Source: Planctomycetota bacterium (GTDB lineage: Bacteria > Planctomycetota > Planctomycetia > Pirellulales > Pirellulaceae). From it: 64,000 bases of DNA. The position numbers and the translations under genes are program-made. Of the stretch, positions 28,928 to 38,900 are shown piece by piece. How positions within the stretch are numbered: position 1 is the stretch's first letter; each line of letters opens with the position of its first letter. The DNA is taken from positions 21,933-85,932 of the forward strand of contig JACNKX010000102.1 of assembly GCA_014381825.1 (NCBI GenBank). The letters are read 5' to 3'. Below the pieces are notes generated by a model that ran no database searches, had not been told where the DNA came from, and saw only the letters and a list, made by a program, of their open reading frames with translations.

Positions 28928-29116
28928 TGTGCTGCCGCTTATACTCGACGTGAAGAAATCGACGGAGAGCAATTCAGGCACGATAGCAGAGGTAGTCATG
29001 GGCAGCAACAAATTTCAACGCACAAGATTACGGCAGATTGTACGCATCTCCAGCGGCAAGAATATACCTCTGAAAAGGGGGGCAGTACTGCTTGGTGAGC
29101 CTAGTATATTATTACC

Positions 29117-29522
29117 CAACTTTGCTTCCGTGAGACATCACGGTCTCGAACGTGAACGAAATGCCAAGTTGTAAAAGTCGTTGTCGAATGAACTCGACCA
29201 CGGCGGAGGCGAAATAAGAATTCATCGAAACTTGGCCAAAGTCGATATGGCTTTCCCTAAATTGAAGCTTCTCAGTCGCATCGTCCAGACCGGCAGATTG
29301 GAGGACCGTCGAATTGTGAAAATATTCTCGTAAATCGTTCGGGGAAGCGGTGATTTGGTACTTTGCCAGATCCAACGACGCTTGTGCACGAATCTCCTTC
29401 TCAATGTCATCCGGATTAAGGTAGATCCCCAAAAGTTGGTCGGGCAACAGCGACTTCAGCGTACTCTTGCCAGAGCCGTTCGGGCCGGCAAACATCCTCA
29501 GCCGACGAACAGAATCGCTCAC
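29117..29522 (-). pseudogene. N-terminal fragment of zeta toxin / COG4185-like ATPase (interrupted)
   Basis: GTG start; MFAGPNGSGKSTLKSLLPDQLLGIYLNPDDIEKEI...FTFETVMSHGSKV; P-loop GPNGSGKST; truncated by the element at 29116. Confidence 0.88.
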
Positions 29523-29746
29523 CGTAAACGAATCTCATGACCGAGGTCGATCAACGTTGGTGGGTCGGTAATCTTGACGAGCCTCGCGCGACCGTCCGGG
29601 TAGACCTCGTAAATGAAGCCGTTCTCCGATTGAAGTACGCTTTTGCCTAGTGCAAGGACATGAGATCTGGCAGCAGCAAACGCTTCACCAGAGGCGAGCG
29701 GTAGCACGCTTTCGAGCATCTCAGAGTCAAGATTGTTAGTTTCCAT
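29519..29746 (-). CDS. Small protein (75 aa), putative antitoxin partner of the disrupted toxin-like gene
   Basis: METNNLDSEMLESVLPLASGEAFAAARSHVLALGKSVLQSENGFIYEVYPDGRARLVKITDPPTLIDLGHEIRLR; GTGA overlap with downstream start. Confidence 0.6.
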   Translation of the reverse strand: METNNLDSEMLESVLPLASGEAFAAARSHVLALGKSVLQSENGFIYEVYPDGRARLVKITDPPTLIDLGHEIRLR

Positions 29747-29859
29747 ATTCCAATGTCTCCATAGAAATCTTACTTCGCGTCTTTCGCCAAGGCAACGCCG
29801 TTGTTGTCGGAGACAGTGCAACTCTAATGCTGCATCGGTGGTGGCACACTTTCCCCACC

Positions 29860-29917
29860 GTAGGGTGCATGAAATGCACCAGGCCGGGAGAAGAGCGGTG
29901 TGTTGCACACACCCTAC
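29860..29917. repeat. BIME-like pair of inverted REP elements with GTAG feet
   Basis: GTAG-GGTGCAT-GAA-ATGCACC (29860-29880) and, inverted, GGTGTGT-TGC-ACACACC-CTAC (29897-29917); each a 7-bp stem hairpin with adjacent GTAG. Confidence 0.7.
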
Positions 29918-29967
29918 GAGGAAACTGTACCACTGCCGCTGCATCCGTACCATTGAGTTGCGACAGT

Positions 29968-31845
29968 TCATTCAACCGTCACCAGCGATTCGACCCAATC
30001 GCGAAACTCCATTCCCTTGGAGCTGACATCGGATGTGATCACGTAATTGCCTGGAGCCGCGGTGACGTCGACTGCCAATGTGATCGCCCCCGATTCACTA
30101 GGCTTGAGTGTAATGTCCGATTCGCATCGGATCAGCTTAATGCCTTCGGGGAGATTTGGCTGGACGTGAAAAGCTCGTCGCTTCGGCGAATGATTCGTGA
30201 TGCGAACTTCCAAGTTGAGCTTCTTACCCGACTTGGTCGCGACACCGTAGGGATAGAAGACCGCCCACTGCTCATCGACGCCATAGTTCGGGGCGTCCCA
30301 GGGAAACAGCTCCTTCAGTATTTCGACTCGTTGATCGTAGCGCCGTTCCAGGTAATCCATCTCTTCGTCGGAGAACTCGAAGACGTAAGGAATATGTTCG
30401 TTGACGAGCCAGAATGGCTCGTCCAATTGCCGCAGCTTTTGGAAGCACAAACGAAACCCGCCTTCTTTGTGAACGAGATTGCGATTCAGCACGCAGTAAT
30501 CGTCGATCCCAGACGGAGCGAATGCATCGCCGATGAAGAAGACCGGGCGTTCGTTCTTTCTCCGTGCCAGCATCGCGCCGTGGTAGTGCGTTTGGCCAGG
30601 GAAGAAGTGGAACGTCAGCTCGAACTCTTCCCAATTCATCGTCTTGCCGCTCGGCAATGCCTTGATACCTTTGATCGGATTCGAAGTCATCGCCGGCATG
30701 TGATAGGCAGCCGGGTTCTTCAAGATGTCTTTGTACTCTGGAGTCGCATAGACGGGACAGTCAAACTCTTCAGCCGCGGCCTGCACCATGTCCGTATGAT
30801 CATCGTGGTAGTGCGTCACAAAGATGCCATCGACTTGCGTGACCAGTCCCGTCGTCATCAGCTTCTTCACCGCGTCGATCACGCGTTGATAACCGCAATC
30901 CAGCAAAAAGCCGTGTCCGTCGTCGGAGATCAACAGGCGACTGGTCGCTTGCTCGAAGACCCAATCCGGCGCTTTCTCGTGCAGCGAGTAAGGCATCAGA
31001 TCGACGACGGCACCTTTGCCGAGAACTCGCTCGCCACACATTCGCATGCGGTCTTCTTTGAAGTACCAGTGCAAAGCGTTTGTTGAAAGGTAATTGTGAT
31101 AGAGGGCTTGGACGCGGTCGATCAATTTGTCGATGGACGGCTGGGGATCTCGGATGACAGGGCCTCGCGCGGGTACGATCACGTCAGGCTTAGCCGCAGA
31201 TATCTTTCGAAGGCTAGTCACGAGTTGAGCCAACCGGCTGCCATAGCCGTGATAGCCGCGAATGTTGGCTTCGGGAATCGCATCTTGAAAGCTGTAAAGA
31301 TCAAACAGCTGCCCGTCTCCGTAGATCAAATCACCGGTGAACGCGATCTTCTTCCCATCAACGGTAACAACATACGACACGGCGCCTCGCGTGTAGCCAG
31401 GAGTTTCGAGGACTTCGAACTTCAACCCCTGCCACTCGACGACATCGCCCTCTTTGACCCAACGGTCGACCGACATCGGTGCTCCGAGAATCTTTGTCGA
31501 TTGTTGTGCATAATCGTGAAACCGATTCTCTGTAAACGCGTTCCAAAAGTCGCCTGGCTTCTCGATCAAGTCCCGTTCCTGTTCGGGCGCGACGACAGCG
31601 GCTCCGGCAGCGATCGCCGCCTGGGCCTTCCATACAACATCTCGGCGATGATGCGTCAGAAGAACCCGCTCGCAGGCAGAACCTTTCTGATCGCCGATGC
31701 CATAAATGGCGAGATGCTTCCCGTTTCTTTCGACAACCGCCGCGTTAATGGCTCCGAGCTCAAACGACACCGTTGGCGTGAGAGTCTCGGCGGCAAAAGT
31801 CGGCATCGAGAGGAGCACAATGAAGAAGAGAATAGTTCGCATCAT
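29968..31845 (-). CDS. MBL-fold metallo-hydrolase, secreted
   Basis: VDGIFVTHYHDDHTDMVQAAAEEFDCPVYATPEYKDIL (HxHxDH), second MBL-like half IAFTGDLIYGDGQ; signal peptide. Confidence 0.85.
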   Translation of the reverse strand: MMRTILFFIVLLSMPTFAAETLTPTVSFELGAINAAVVERNGKHLAIYGIGDQKGSACERVLLTHHRRDVVWKAQAAIAAGAAVVAPEQERDLIEKPGDFWNAFTENRFHDYAQQSTKILGAPMSVDRWVKEGDVVEWQGLKFEVLETPGYTRGAVSYVVTVDGKKIAFTGDLIYGDGQLFDLYSFQDAIPEANIRGYHGYGSRLAQLVTSLRKISAAKPDVIVPARGPVIRDPQPSIDKLIDRVQALYHNYLSTNALHWYFKEDRMRMCGERVLGKGAVVDLMPYSLHEKAPDWVFEQATSRLLISDDGHGFLLDCGYQRVIDAVKKLMTTGLVTQVDGIFVTHYHDDHTDMVQAAAEEFDCPVYATPEYKDILKNPAAYHMPAMTSNPIKGIKALPSGKTMNWEEFELTFHFFPGQTHYHGAMLARRKNERPVFFIGDAFAPSGIDDYCVLNRNLVHKEGGFRLCFQKLRQLDEPFWLVNEHIPYVFEFSDEEMDYLERRYDQRVEILKELFPWDAPNYGVDEQWAVFYPYGVATKSGKKLNLEVRITNHSPKRRAFHVQPNLPEGIKLIRCESDITLKPSESGAITLAVDVTAAPGNYVITSDVSSKGMEFRDWVESLVTVE

Positions 31846-31905
31846 GTGATCGAGCTTTCAAGTTGTCGCTTGCAGGATTCGCTAGAGAAGTTACCGGATA
31901 CGCGA

Positions 31906-31976
31906 GTACGATGGTCTTCCGAGCCCGACGAGCGGCGATCGTCTACTGTTTCGACGGCCTCGGACGGCCATCGTGC
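31906..31976. repeat. Imperfect inverted repeat related to the GTACGAYGGCCTT family
   Basis: GTACGATGGTCTTCCGAGCC (31906-31925) vs inverted GGCCTCGGACGGCCATCGTGC (31956-31976). Confidence 0.5.
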
Positions 31977-32242
31977 AAAGAGATCCACGCGTGAGCCGCG
32001 AATCACGCCGATGACATTATGCCCGCAACAAGGGGACTTTGCCATCACGACCAACGAGTGTTGGAAAGTCGACAGAACTCGAATTAGTATGAAAAGACGC
32101 GGGATTCCGGCGGGTGGTTGAAAAAGGGTTCACGGGAGGGAACTCCTTCTCCGCGGCTGGCGTCAAACCAGCAAGTTATGACCGTCCCTGGGGCCGCAAC
32201 AAGCCGAGTAAGCAAACAACCTAAGCAGCATAGGGCCAGAAA

Positions 32243-32725
32243 ATGCTAAAGCTTCGGACGGTACCACGTGATGACGGCGGCATGGAGATTCTTCGAATCC
32301 TCGACGATTCGATTCTGGGGCGATGGACACCGGAAGATCCGCTCTCCTACGAACAGAGTATTGTATGGTTGCAATCGCTCGATGGCCTGGACTTTGTTCG
32401 CTCGGCATTTATCCGAAACGCAAAGAGCCGCCGTGGTCCGCTCGTGGTAGGCGGCACCAGCATGATTCTCGGCTATGCCAAGCTGACGGAAGACGCTCCC
32501 GTAGATCGCGAGACCGGTCGCTACACGCGTCGGCTGTTCTACTTGAAAGAAGAAGACTCGCTGCTGAACATGAACCAGTTTCCCAAGGGATCGATCGATC
32601 CGCGTTCGGTCTTGCCCGGCGTCTGTGGCGAGCCGCCTCGCGAAGAGGAAGTCGAACGAGGCTATCCGTGGTACGTCAGTCGCACGGAGCTTGGGCTTTC
32701 TAATTCGACCCAGCCGGCGAGTTGA
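32243..32725 (+). CDS. Hypothetical protein
   Basis: 160-aa ORF MLKLRTVPRDDGGMEILRILDDSILGRWTPEDPL...; no family recognised. Confidence 0.55.
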   Translation: MLKLRTVPRDDGGMEILRILDDSILGRWTPEDPLSYEQSIVWLQSLDGLDFVRSAFIRNAKSRRGPLVVGGTSMILGYAKLTEDAPVDRETGRYTRRLFYLKEEDSLLNMNQFPKGSIDPRSVLPGVCGEPPREEEVERGYPWYVSRTELGLSNSTQPAS

Positions 32726-32742
32726 TTGATCACTGCAACGCA

Positions 32743-34341
32743 TCAGCTGCCTCCAGCATCTTTGTCCGTTTGGGGAGCGCCGTCTGCATCGATCGGCTCG
32801 ATTTTCTCTTGCAGCACTTTGATCGCGATCGTCACCACGGGATCGCGAGTGATATAGGAAGTAGCGGTGATGCGTTGGCCTGGAATTCGCGGCACGGCAA
32901 TGAAGTGATCTGGCAGCAGCGAACGGCTGTTCATTCCCGGCTGTTGGAGTAGCTTCTTGAGATCTTGTTCCGTTCTCGAATACTTCCTTTCTCCGAATCC
33001 TCCGGGCTGATTTCCGTTGAATCTGATAGACTCTCGGTTGAAGCCTATCGATTGGGTCCATCGTGTCATGCGACGATCAATCCCAGCCGACGGATTCGGC
33101 CGGTGAAAACTTGCTGTCGGCAACAACAACGCGCCGACACCATCAGCAAGTTTTGTCAACTCACTCACATGCCACTCGGCGACGGGCGTGCTGACTCCGA
33201 CCAAAACAGCGCGCTCGTTGTCTTGCAACGTTGCGGCGATCCAGCACGCCCCGTTCGGCATCATGTGATCGACCAATACCGCCAAGGGAATATCAGGCAA
33301 TAGACTTTGGGCATCCGATTTCAATTCATGAATACCACGTGTATCGGTGAATGAACCCAACGGCACTTCGCCGAGCAACTCGTCAGCCACCATTATCGTA
33401 TAGCGAACATCGCCATCCAGAGCTTGGCGGAGATCGAGTACGAGGGCCTCAAAACCGGAGGACTTAACTCGCCGAGCTGTGTCGCGCAACTCACCGACCG
33501 TGCTGCCGCGTATCGAGTCGATTCGGACATAACCGATCTTCTTCGTCGGCTCAATGTCATACAGCCAACCGTCGCTCTCGCGAACTCGCCCGACCACCGT
33601 CTCGAAAGGAACTTCGCCACGAACCAGTTCGAGAGTCCTCGCTTCCGTTTCCTTAGGCTGTCGCACTGTTAACGTCACGGCTTCGCCGTCGTTACCGCGA
33701 AGCCGTTCAATGGTGTCACTTAACTGCATTCCCTCGGTATCTGTGCCATCGATAGTGACGATGACATCGCCATCACGGCCACCAGCCCGATTCGCAGGCC
33801 CGTTGGGAAGCACCTTAAACATCGCCGGACGGCCTTCGCTTTGGCTCAGCTGAATGCCAATACCGACGTAGCGGTTGTCGCGAATCTGTTGCTGGACAAC
33901 GTATTCTTCCTCGGGAACGTATCGCGGCACTTCCCTTGCACGCACGCTCCGCATGTCCATCTCAAGCAAGTTGCTTAGAAACGCTGCCTGCAACTCCTCG
34001 TCCGCCGCACCATTTCGCCGGGCGATTCCCATCATCTGTCGTAGGAACGCTGCGTACTCGGCGGGCTCCAGTTTCGAGATGCTGCGTCCCAGCGCTTCGG
34101 GTCGAAACGCACCAACATCTGCATGCGAAAACATCCCCTTGATGCCACGACGCAGCAACTCACCGCGCGTAGGCGGATCGACGTGTTTGTCAAAGACGGT
34201 ATCAAGCGAAGCAATCAGCAAATCGGATACGTCTGTTCGCGTTGCAGATTGAGCTGATTTCGACTCGTCGGCAACGGAACGAGAGGTAAATGTTAGGGTA
34301 GAGCAGAGCAGGAAGATGAAAACTATACGTTGAATTAACAT
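32743..34341 (-). CDS. PDZ domain / S41-type (C-terminal processing) peptidase-like protein
   Basis: YVGIGIQLSQSEGRPAMFKVLPNGPANRAGGRDGDVIVTIDGTDTEGMQLSDTIERLRGNDGEAVTLTV; IGYVRIDSIRGSTVGELRDTARRVKSSGFEALVLDLRQALDG; start MLIQRIVFIF at 34341. Confidence 0.82.
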   Translation of the reverse strand: MLIQRIVFIFLLCSTLTFTSRSVADESKSAQSATRTDVSDLLIASLDTVFDKHVDPPTRGELLRRGIKGMFSHADVGAFRPEALGRSISKLEPAEYAAFLRQMMGIARRNGAADEELQAAFLSNLLEMDMRSVRAREVPRYVPEEEYVVQQQIRDNRYVGIGIQLSQSEGRPAMFKVLPNGPANRAGGRDGDVIVTIDGTDTEGMQLSDTIERLRGNDGEAVTLTVRQPKETEARTLELVRGEVPFETVVGRVRESDGWLYDIEPTKKIGYVRIDSIRGSTVGELRDTARRVKSSGFEALVLDLRQALDGDVRYTIMVADELLGEVPLGSFTDTRGIHELKSDAQSLLPDIPLAVLVDHMMPNGACWIAATLQDNERAVLVGVSTPVAEWHVSELTKLADGVGALLLPTASFHRPNPSAGIDRRMTRWTQSIGFNRESIRFNGNQPGGFGERKYSRTEQDLKKLLQQPGMNSRSLLPDHFIAVPRIPGQRITATSYITRDPVVTIAIKVLQEKIEPIDADGAPQTDKDAGGS

Positions 34342-34494
34342 CAGAGATCTCCGCGAAACTATCCACGACTGCATGACAGACGAAGTATACGAAATCGCAA
34401 GTCGGAAAGGGCAAAGATTTCCAGATTCGACACATCTGAGGGATTCGCATTGTCGTGCTAGTGAGTTCTGACATCGCCTCACTTCGAGGCGGCG

Positions 34495-35925
34495 TTATGC
34501 GAGTAGTTCCGTCACAACATGCCCATGGACATCGGTCAAACGTCGATTGATTCCGTTGTGATAGAACGTCAACGCTTCGTGGTCGATGCCGAGCAGTTGC
34601 AGGATCGTGGCGTGGAAATCGTAGACAGTTACCGGGTTTGCCGCAACTTGATAGCCGACTTCGTCGGATTCTCCGTAGCTGGTGCCCGCGTTGACGCCGG
34701 CTCCGGCCATCCATGTGGTGAAGACGTGGGGATGATGATCGCGTCCGAGGCCTGAGCCCTTTACTTCAGTGAACGGTGTGCGCCCGAACTCGCTGGACCA
34801 AACGACCAGGGTGTCTTCGAGCAGGCCGCTGCGCTTGAGGTCCTTTAGCAGTGCGGCGCAGGGTTGGTCGAGGTGGATGCCTTGGTTATCGTGATTGCGG
34901 CGGAGGTCTTCGTGGGCGTCCCAGTTGATGCGCGGCGATCCGAGAGCGCCTCCATTGTAGATTTGGACGAACCTTACGCCGCGTTCGACCAAGCGGCGTG
35001 CCAGCAAGTAGTTTCGGGCCGACGCACCGATGACGGGATCATCCACGCCGTAGAGTTGTCGCGTTTGCTCGGTCTCGTCTGCAAAGTCGACGGCCTGCGG
35101 GATGCTGCTTTGCATTCGCGCAGCGAGTTCGTACGATCGCACTCGCGCAACTAACGCGTCGTACTCAGGATTGGATTCGGCGAATTGACGGTTGATTTCA
35201 AGCAGCGTCGCCAGACCGGCAGATCGCGACTCGGGCGATACGCTGCTTGGCGTCGCCAAATTCGAGATAGGCGAATCGCCTGATGTACGAAACGCGACTC
35301 CCTGATGTTGCGCCGGTAGGAAGCCTTGGCTCCAGTTGTTCGACGCGCCGTTGGGTAATCCGCGAGGATCAGGCAAGACGACGAACGTGGGAAGCTCCTC
35401 GTTGTCGCTGCCCAAGCCATACGACAGCCAGGCACCTAGGCTTGGAAAGCCGTTCATCGTGAACCCGGTGTTCATCTGAAAGCAGGCGGGAGTGTGTGAC
35501 GAGCTCTTCGTCACCATCGAATGAACGAACGCCATGTCGTCGACGCAGCGCGACAAGTGCGGAAACAACTCGCTCACCCAGCGCGCGCATTCTCCGTGCT
35601 GAGCGAACTTGTAGTAGCTTTTCCGCAAATTCCCAGGACGTCCGAAAAACGTATCGAGCGTTCCCTTTCCGGTCAACGGCTTTCCATCCAACTTCTCCAA
35701 CTCGGGCTTATGATCGAAGGTGTCAACTTGGCTCACTCCACCGGGCGAAAAGATGTGGATGACTCGGCGCGCCTTGGCTGGAAGATGAGGTGGCGTTGTG
35801 GCTGGTTGCTCGGCACGAGCGGTATCGCCATTCTGGAGCATCCAGGCCAACGCCGCACCACCTAAGCCGGTTGCCGCATTGTCGAAGAACAGGCGGCGAG
35901 TGATCGTGTCTTGCTTTGTCATCAT
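34495..35925 (-). CDS. DUF1501 domain-containing protein
   Basis: TAT-like start TRRLFFDNAATGLGGAALAWML; RVIHIFSPGGVSQVDTFDHKPEL; VWSSEFGRTPFTE; 4-bp overlap with upstream DUF1549 gene. Confidence 0.93.
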   Translation of the reverse strand: MMTKQDTITRRLFFDNAATGLGGAALAWMLQNGDTARAEQPATTPPHLPAKARRVIHIFSPGGVSQVDTFDHKPELEKLDGKPLTGKGTLDTFFGRPGNLRKSYYKFAQHGECARWVSELFPHLSRCVDDMAFVHSMVTKSSSHTPACFQMNTGFTMNGFPSLGAWLSYGLGSDNEELPTFVVLPDPRGLPNGASNNWSQGFLPAQHQGVAFRTSGDSPISNLATPSSVSPESRSAGLATLLEINRQFAESNPEYDALVARVRSYELAARMQSSIPQAVDFADETEQTRQLYGVDDPVIGASARNYLLARRLVERGVRFVQIYNGGALGSPRINWDAHEDLRRNHDNQGIHLDQPCAALLKDLKRSGLLEDTLVVWSSEFGRTPFTEVKGSGLGRDHHPHVFTTWMAGAGVNAGTSYGESDEVGYQVAANPVTVYDFHATILQLLGIDHEALTFYHNGINRRLTDVHGHVVTELLA

Positions 35926-38900
35926 TGCACGTACAGAAATTCACTGCTGTTGAGTAATGCCCAACATAATGTCTGGAAATCCGAAGTGGCGATTAGTTCT
36001 TGCGATAATTGCAGCTCACGTTCTTCAGGCGTTCTGCCGAGCGCGATCGACCATGCCAACTGAATTCGGCCCTCCACATCTTGCTCAGCCGAACGGCGAT
36101 CATGCAACGACGATGCCGCGGCTTCGACACGCTGGGCAAGTCGTTCGGCTTGCCGTAGAGCGAACGAATCGTTCATCAACGCTAACGCTTGCAGTGGGGT
36201 CGTCGTCTCGCGACGAGTCGGAGTCATCACCGACGGTGCGGGGCAATCCAACGCGTCGAGCAAGGGATCGCGGCCAGTATTCACGTTCATGCGATAAACC
36301 GTGCGGCGGTTGTACGCCGGTTCGTCACGATCAAACAACTTGTAGAAATAAGTATTAAATCGAGTCACTTCGAATGGCTGGACGCTCGGTCCGTACATCT
36401 GTCGATTCAGTTCGCCGCTGACCGCCAGCATCGCATCTCTTACGGTCTCCGCCTCCAGACGCCGCAGTGGAAAACGCCAAAGGAATCGATTGTCGGAATC
36501 TACGGAATGGGGGTCGGCCGCTTGCTCATCGCCGCTCGCTTGATAGCTCGTCGCGCTGGACTGCATCCGATATATCGCCGAGGTAACGATCAAGCGATGA
36601 ATGTGCTTCAAGCTCCAGTCGTGTTCGACCAACTCGTCAGCGAGCCAATCCAGCAATTCGGGATGCGTTGGCAAACTGCCACTCGCGCCGAAATCGCTCG
36701 GCGTATCAACCAGCCCGCGACCAAAGTGATAATGCCACAGCCGATTCACGATGACACGTGCTGTCAACGGATGGTCGGCGTCGGTCAGCCAATTGGCAAA
36801 CGAGCTGCGGCGTGCGGCGTCAGAAGGATCGTCTCCGCCGACAAGATTCAGTTCCGGACTCTTGATGGCTGACAAGGCAGCAGGCCCGATTGACGGCCCT
36901 CGTTGACGAACATCGCCACGCTCGAAGAGTATGGTAGGCGGTGGCTTTCGACGAACGCCGATGAATGCTTTACGAGTCGACTCTCGCAGCTGGTTCAACT
37001 GTGCCTCGGCTTGAGCAGCGCGCTCCTTCAATCGCGCAACATGCGTCTGCAACTGCCCGAGGAGTTCGTCGCGCTGCTGCTGGTCTTTCAGACCGCTTGT
37101 TAAAGTTGGCTCTTCGATCGAGGATAGCGCCCTGACGTCTGTCGCCGCTAACGCTGCGTGCCAGACAGCAGCAAGATCCATCTGGGCGCCGGGTTGTGGC
37201 CCATTGCGAAAGCTGGGCGCGACGAAGAAGAGCAGATTCTGGACACCGCCAGTTTCTAGCGAGTCGTAAGCAACTTCCTGCTCCGCCGCTTCGCCGATCT
37301 GCCGCCCCGTGTTAGGATCGTGCAAGTAGAGTGTCATTCGACCGTTGCCAGTTTCGGGGAGCGATTCGAAGACTGCCGCGATGTCGTACCATTGGTTAAC
37401 ACTTACTGAGTGTTTGTGGTTCAGCGCCTGCTCTGTCTTCTGTTTACTTCCCAGTGTGACGAACTGCGGATGGGCAGCTTCCTGGTTGTCGCCATCGGCG
37501 ACGAACTCCAGTCCAATCGTATCGCGATGCTCGGAGGGGCTGCTGCCAATTCGAAAGATATCGTCCACACCGTTAAAGGGTTTCGTAAAGCGAACGCGCG
37601 CGAACAGCGTCATCGAACTCTGAGTCCGAGGGAACAACTCCGATCCCGCCAAATTCGGAATGATTGCATAGCCCGCGCCACCGGCTTCGTTGCGGAGCAG
37701 CGTACCCGCTCCCGTATCTGCAATCCGCTGGTCGGAGTTCAACGCGAGAATTGGTTCATCGACCGTTTGATCGACTCGCAAAGTCCACTTGCCAGCCAAG
37801 TTGCTCTGCCCGCCCTTCAAGTCGATCGCCGATTGCTGATCACTCTCATTGGCGTTCGCCGCAAATTGCCACATCGCCACCGCGCGATTTAGCGGTGGCA
37901 AGTTCTTGTCGTCCGACAGCGATTCGATCTGTTCTTCGATCTGCTGCAAAGCTTGTTGCTCTTTGGCGACGCTCGCTTGAAGTTCTGCTTCACGTCGTTC
38001 AAACACACTGCGTTCTTCGTTCGTGAGTACAAGACTTGCAGTGCGAGGATTTCCCTCGGATTGATCGACTCCTTCAAACACTGCCTTCACTGCGTAGTAA
38101 TCAGTCTGAGGAATGGGATCAAACTTGTGGTCATGACAACGGGCGCAGTTGACCGTCAATCCGAGGAAAGTTTGCGAAATCACCGATATCATTTCGTCCA
38201 TCATCACTTCGCGAGCCCGTAGTCGCTCGACTTCACTGGCCGCGACGGCGGCGGCGTGATCCCACGGGCCAGCGACCAAGAAACCTGTCGCCTCGATTCC
38301 GTCATGCGTTACTGGTTCGATAACATCTCCCGCCAATTGCTCACGGACAAACAGACTGTACGGTTTGTCGGCGTTCAGACTGCGAATGACATAATCGCGA
38401 TAAGGCCAAGCGTGTGGCCGTGGTGCATCTTCTTCGAAGCCGTCGCTCTCGCTGAAGCGAACGACGTCGAGCCAGTGCCTCGCCCAGCGTTCTCCGTATG
38501 CAGGCGACGCAATCAGACGGTCAACAGCTGCTTCCCACGCACTCGGCGAATCGTCGGCCAGAAACTCGGCGATGTCACCTTGTGAAGGTGGCAGACCGAT
38601 CAAATCGAAAGTGACTCGACGCAGCCACGTGCGGCGGTCAGTTTCCGCAGCCGACTCGAATCCAAATTCAACATGCTTCGCGGCGATGAAAGCATCGATC
38701 GGATTACGAGTCCAATCGCGACGGGCCATCGGAAGGTCCGGCGACGGAGGGCGGTGTACTGGTCGAAGTGACCACCACTGTGGTTGCTCGATAACGACTT
38801 CTGACGGCCAAGAAGCGCCCTTGGCGATCCAGCGTCGAATCGTTTCGACGTCGGCGTCGGCCAGCGGCGGCGCGCCTTGCGGCATCTCCGCCTTGCCGTC

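Larger units (their letters stand above)
25302..29116 (+). mobile_element. IS1595-type insertion element with passenger genes
   Basis: TIRs GGTAATAATATACTTGACTCACCACGCG (25302-25329) and reverse complement of 29089-29116 (GGTAATAATATACTAGGCTCACCAAGCA), 24/28 match; 8-bp TSD; IS1595-type transposase inside. Confidence 0.93.

Noticed and set aside
29827-31086. 419-aa plus-strand ORF
   Set aside because: Antisense to the MBL-fold hydrolase and spans the REP pair; no recognisable motif
31096-32121. 341-aa plus-strand ORF
   Set aside because: Antisense to the MBL-fold gene, no family signature; high-GC shadow ORF
32246-33061. 271-aa minus-strand ORF covering the 32243 gene and part of the PDZ/S41 gene
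   Set aside because: Frame-shifted overlap with two better-supported genes; Arg-rich shadow translation
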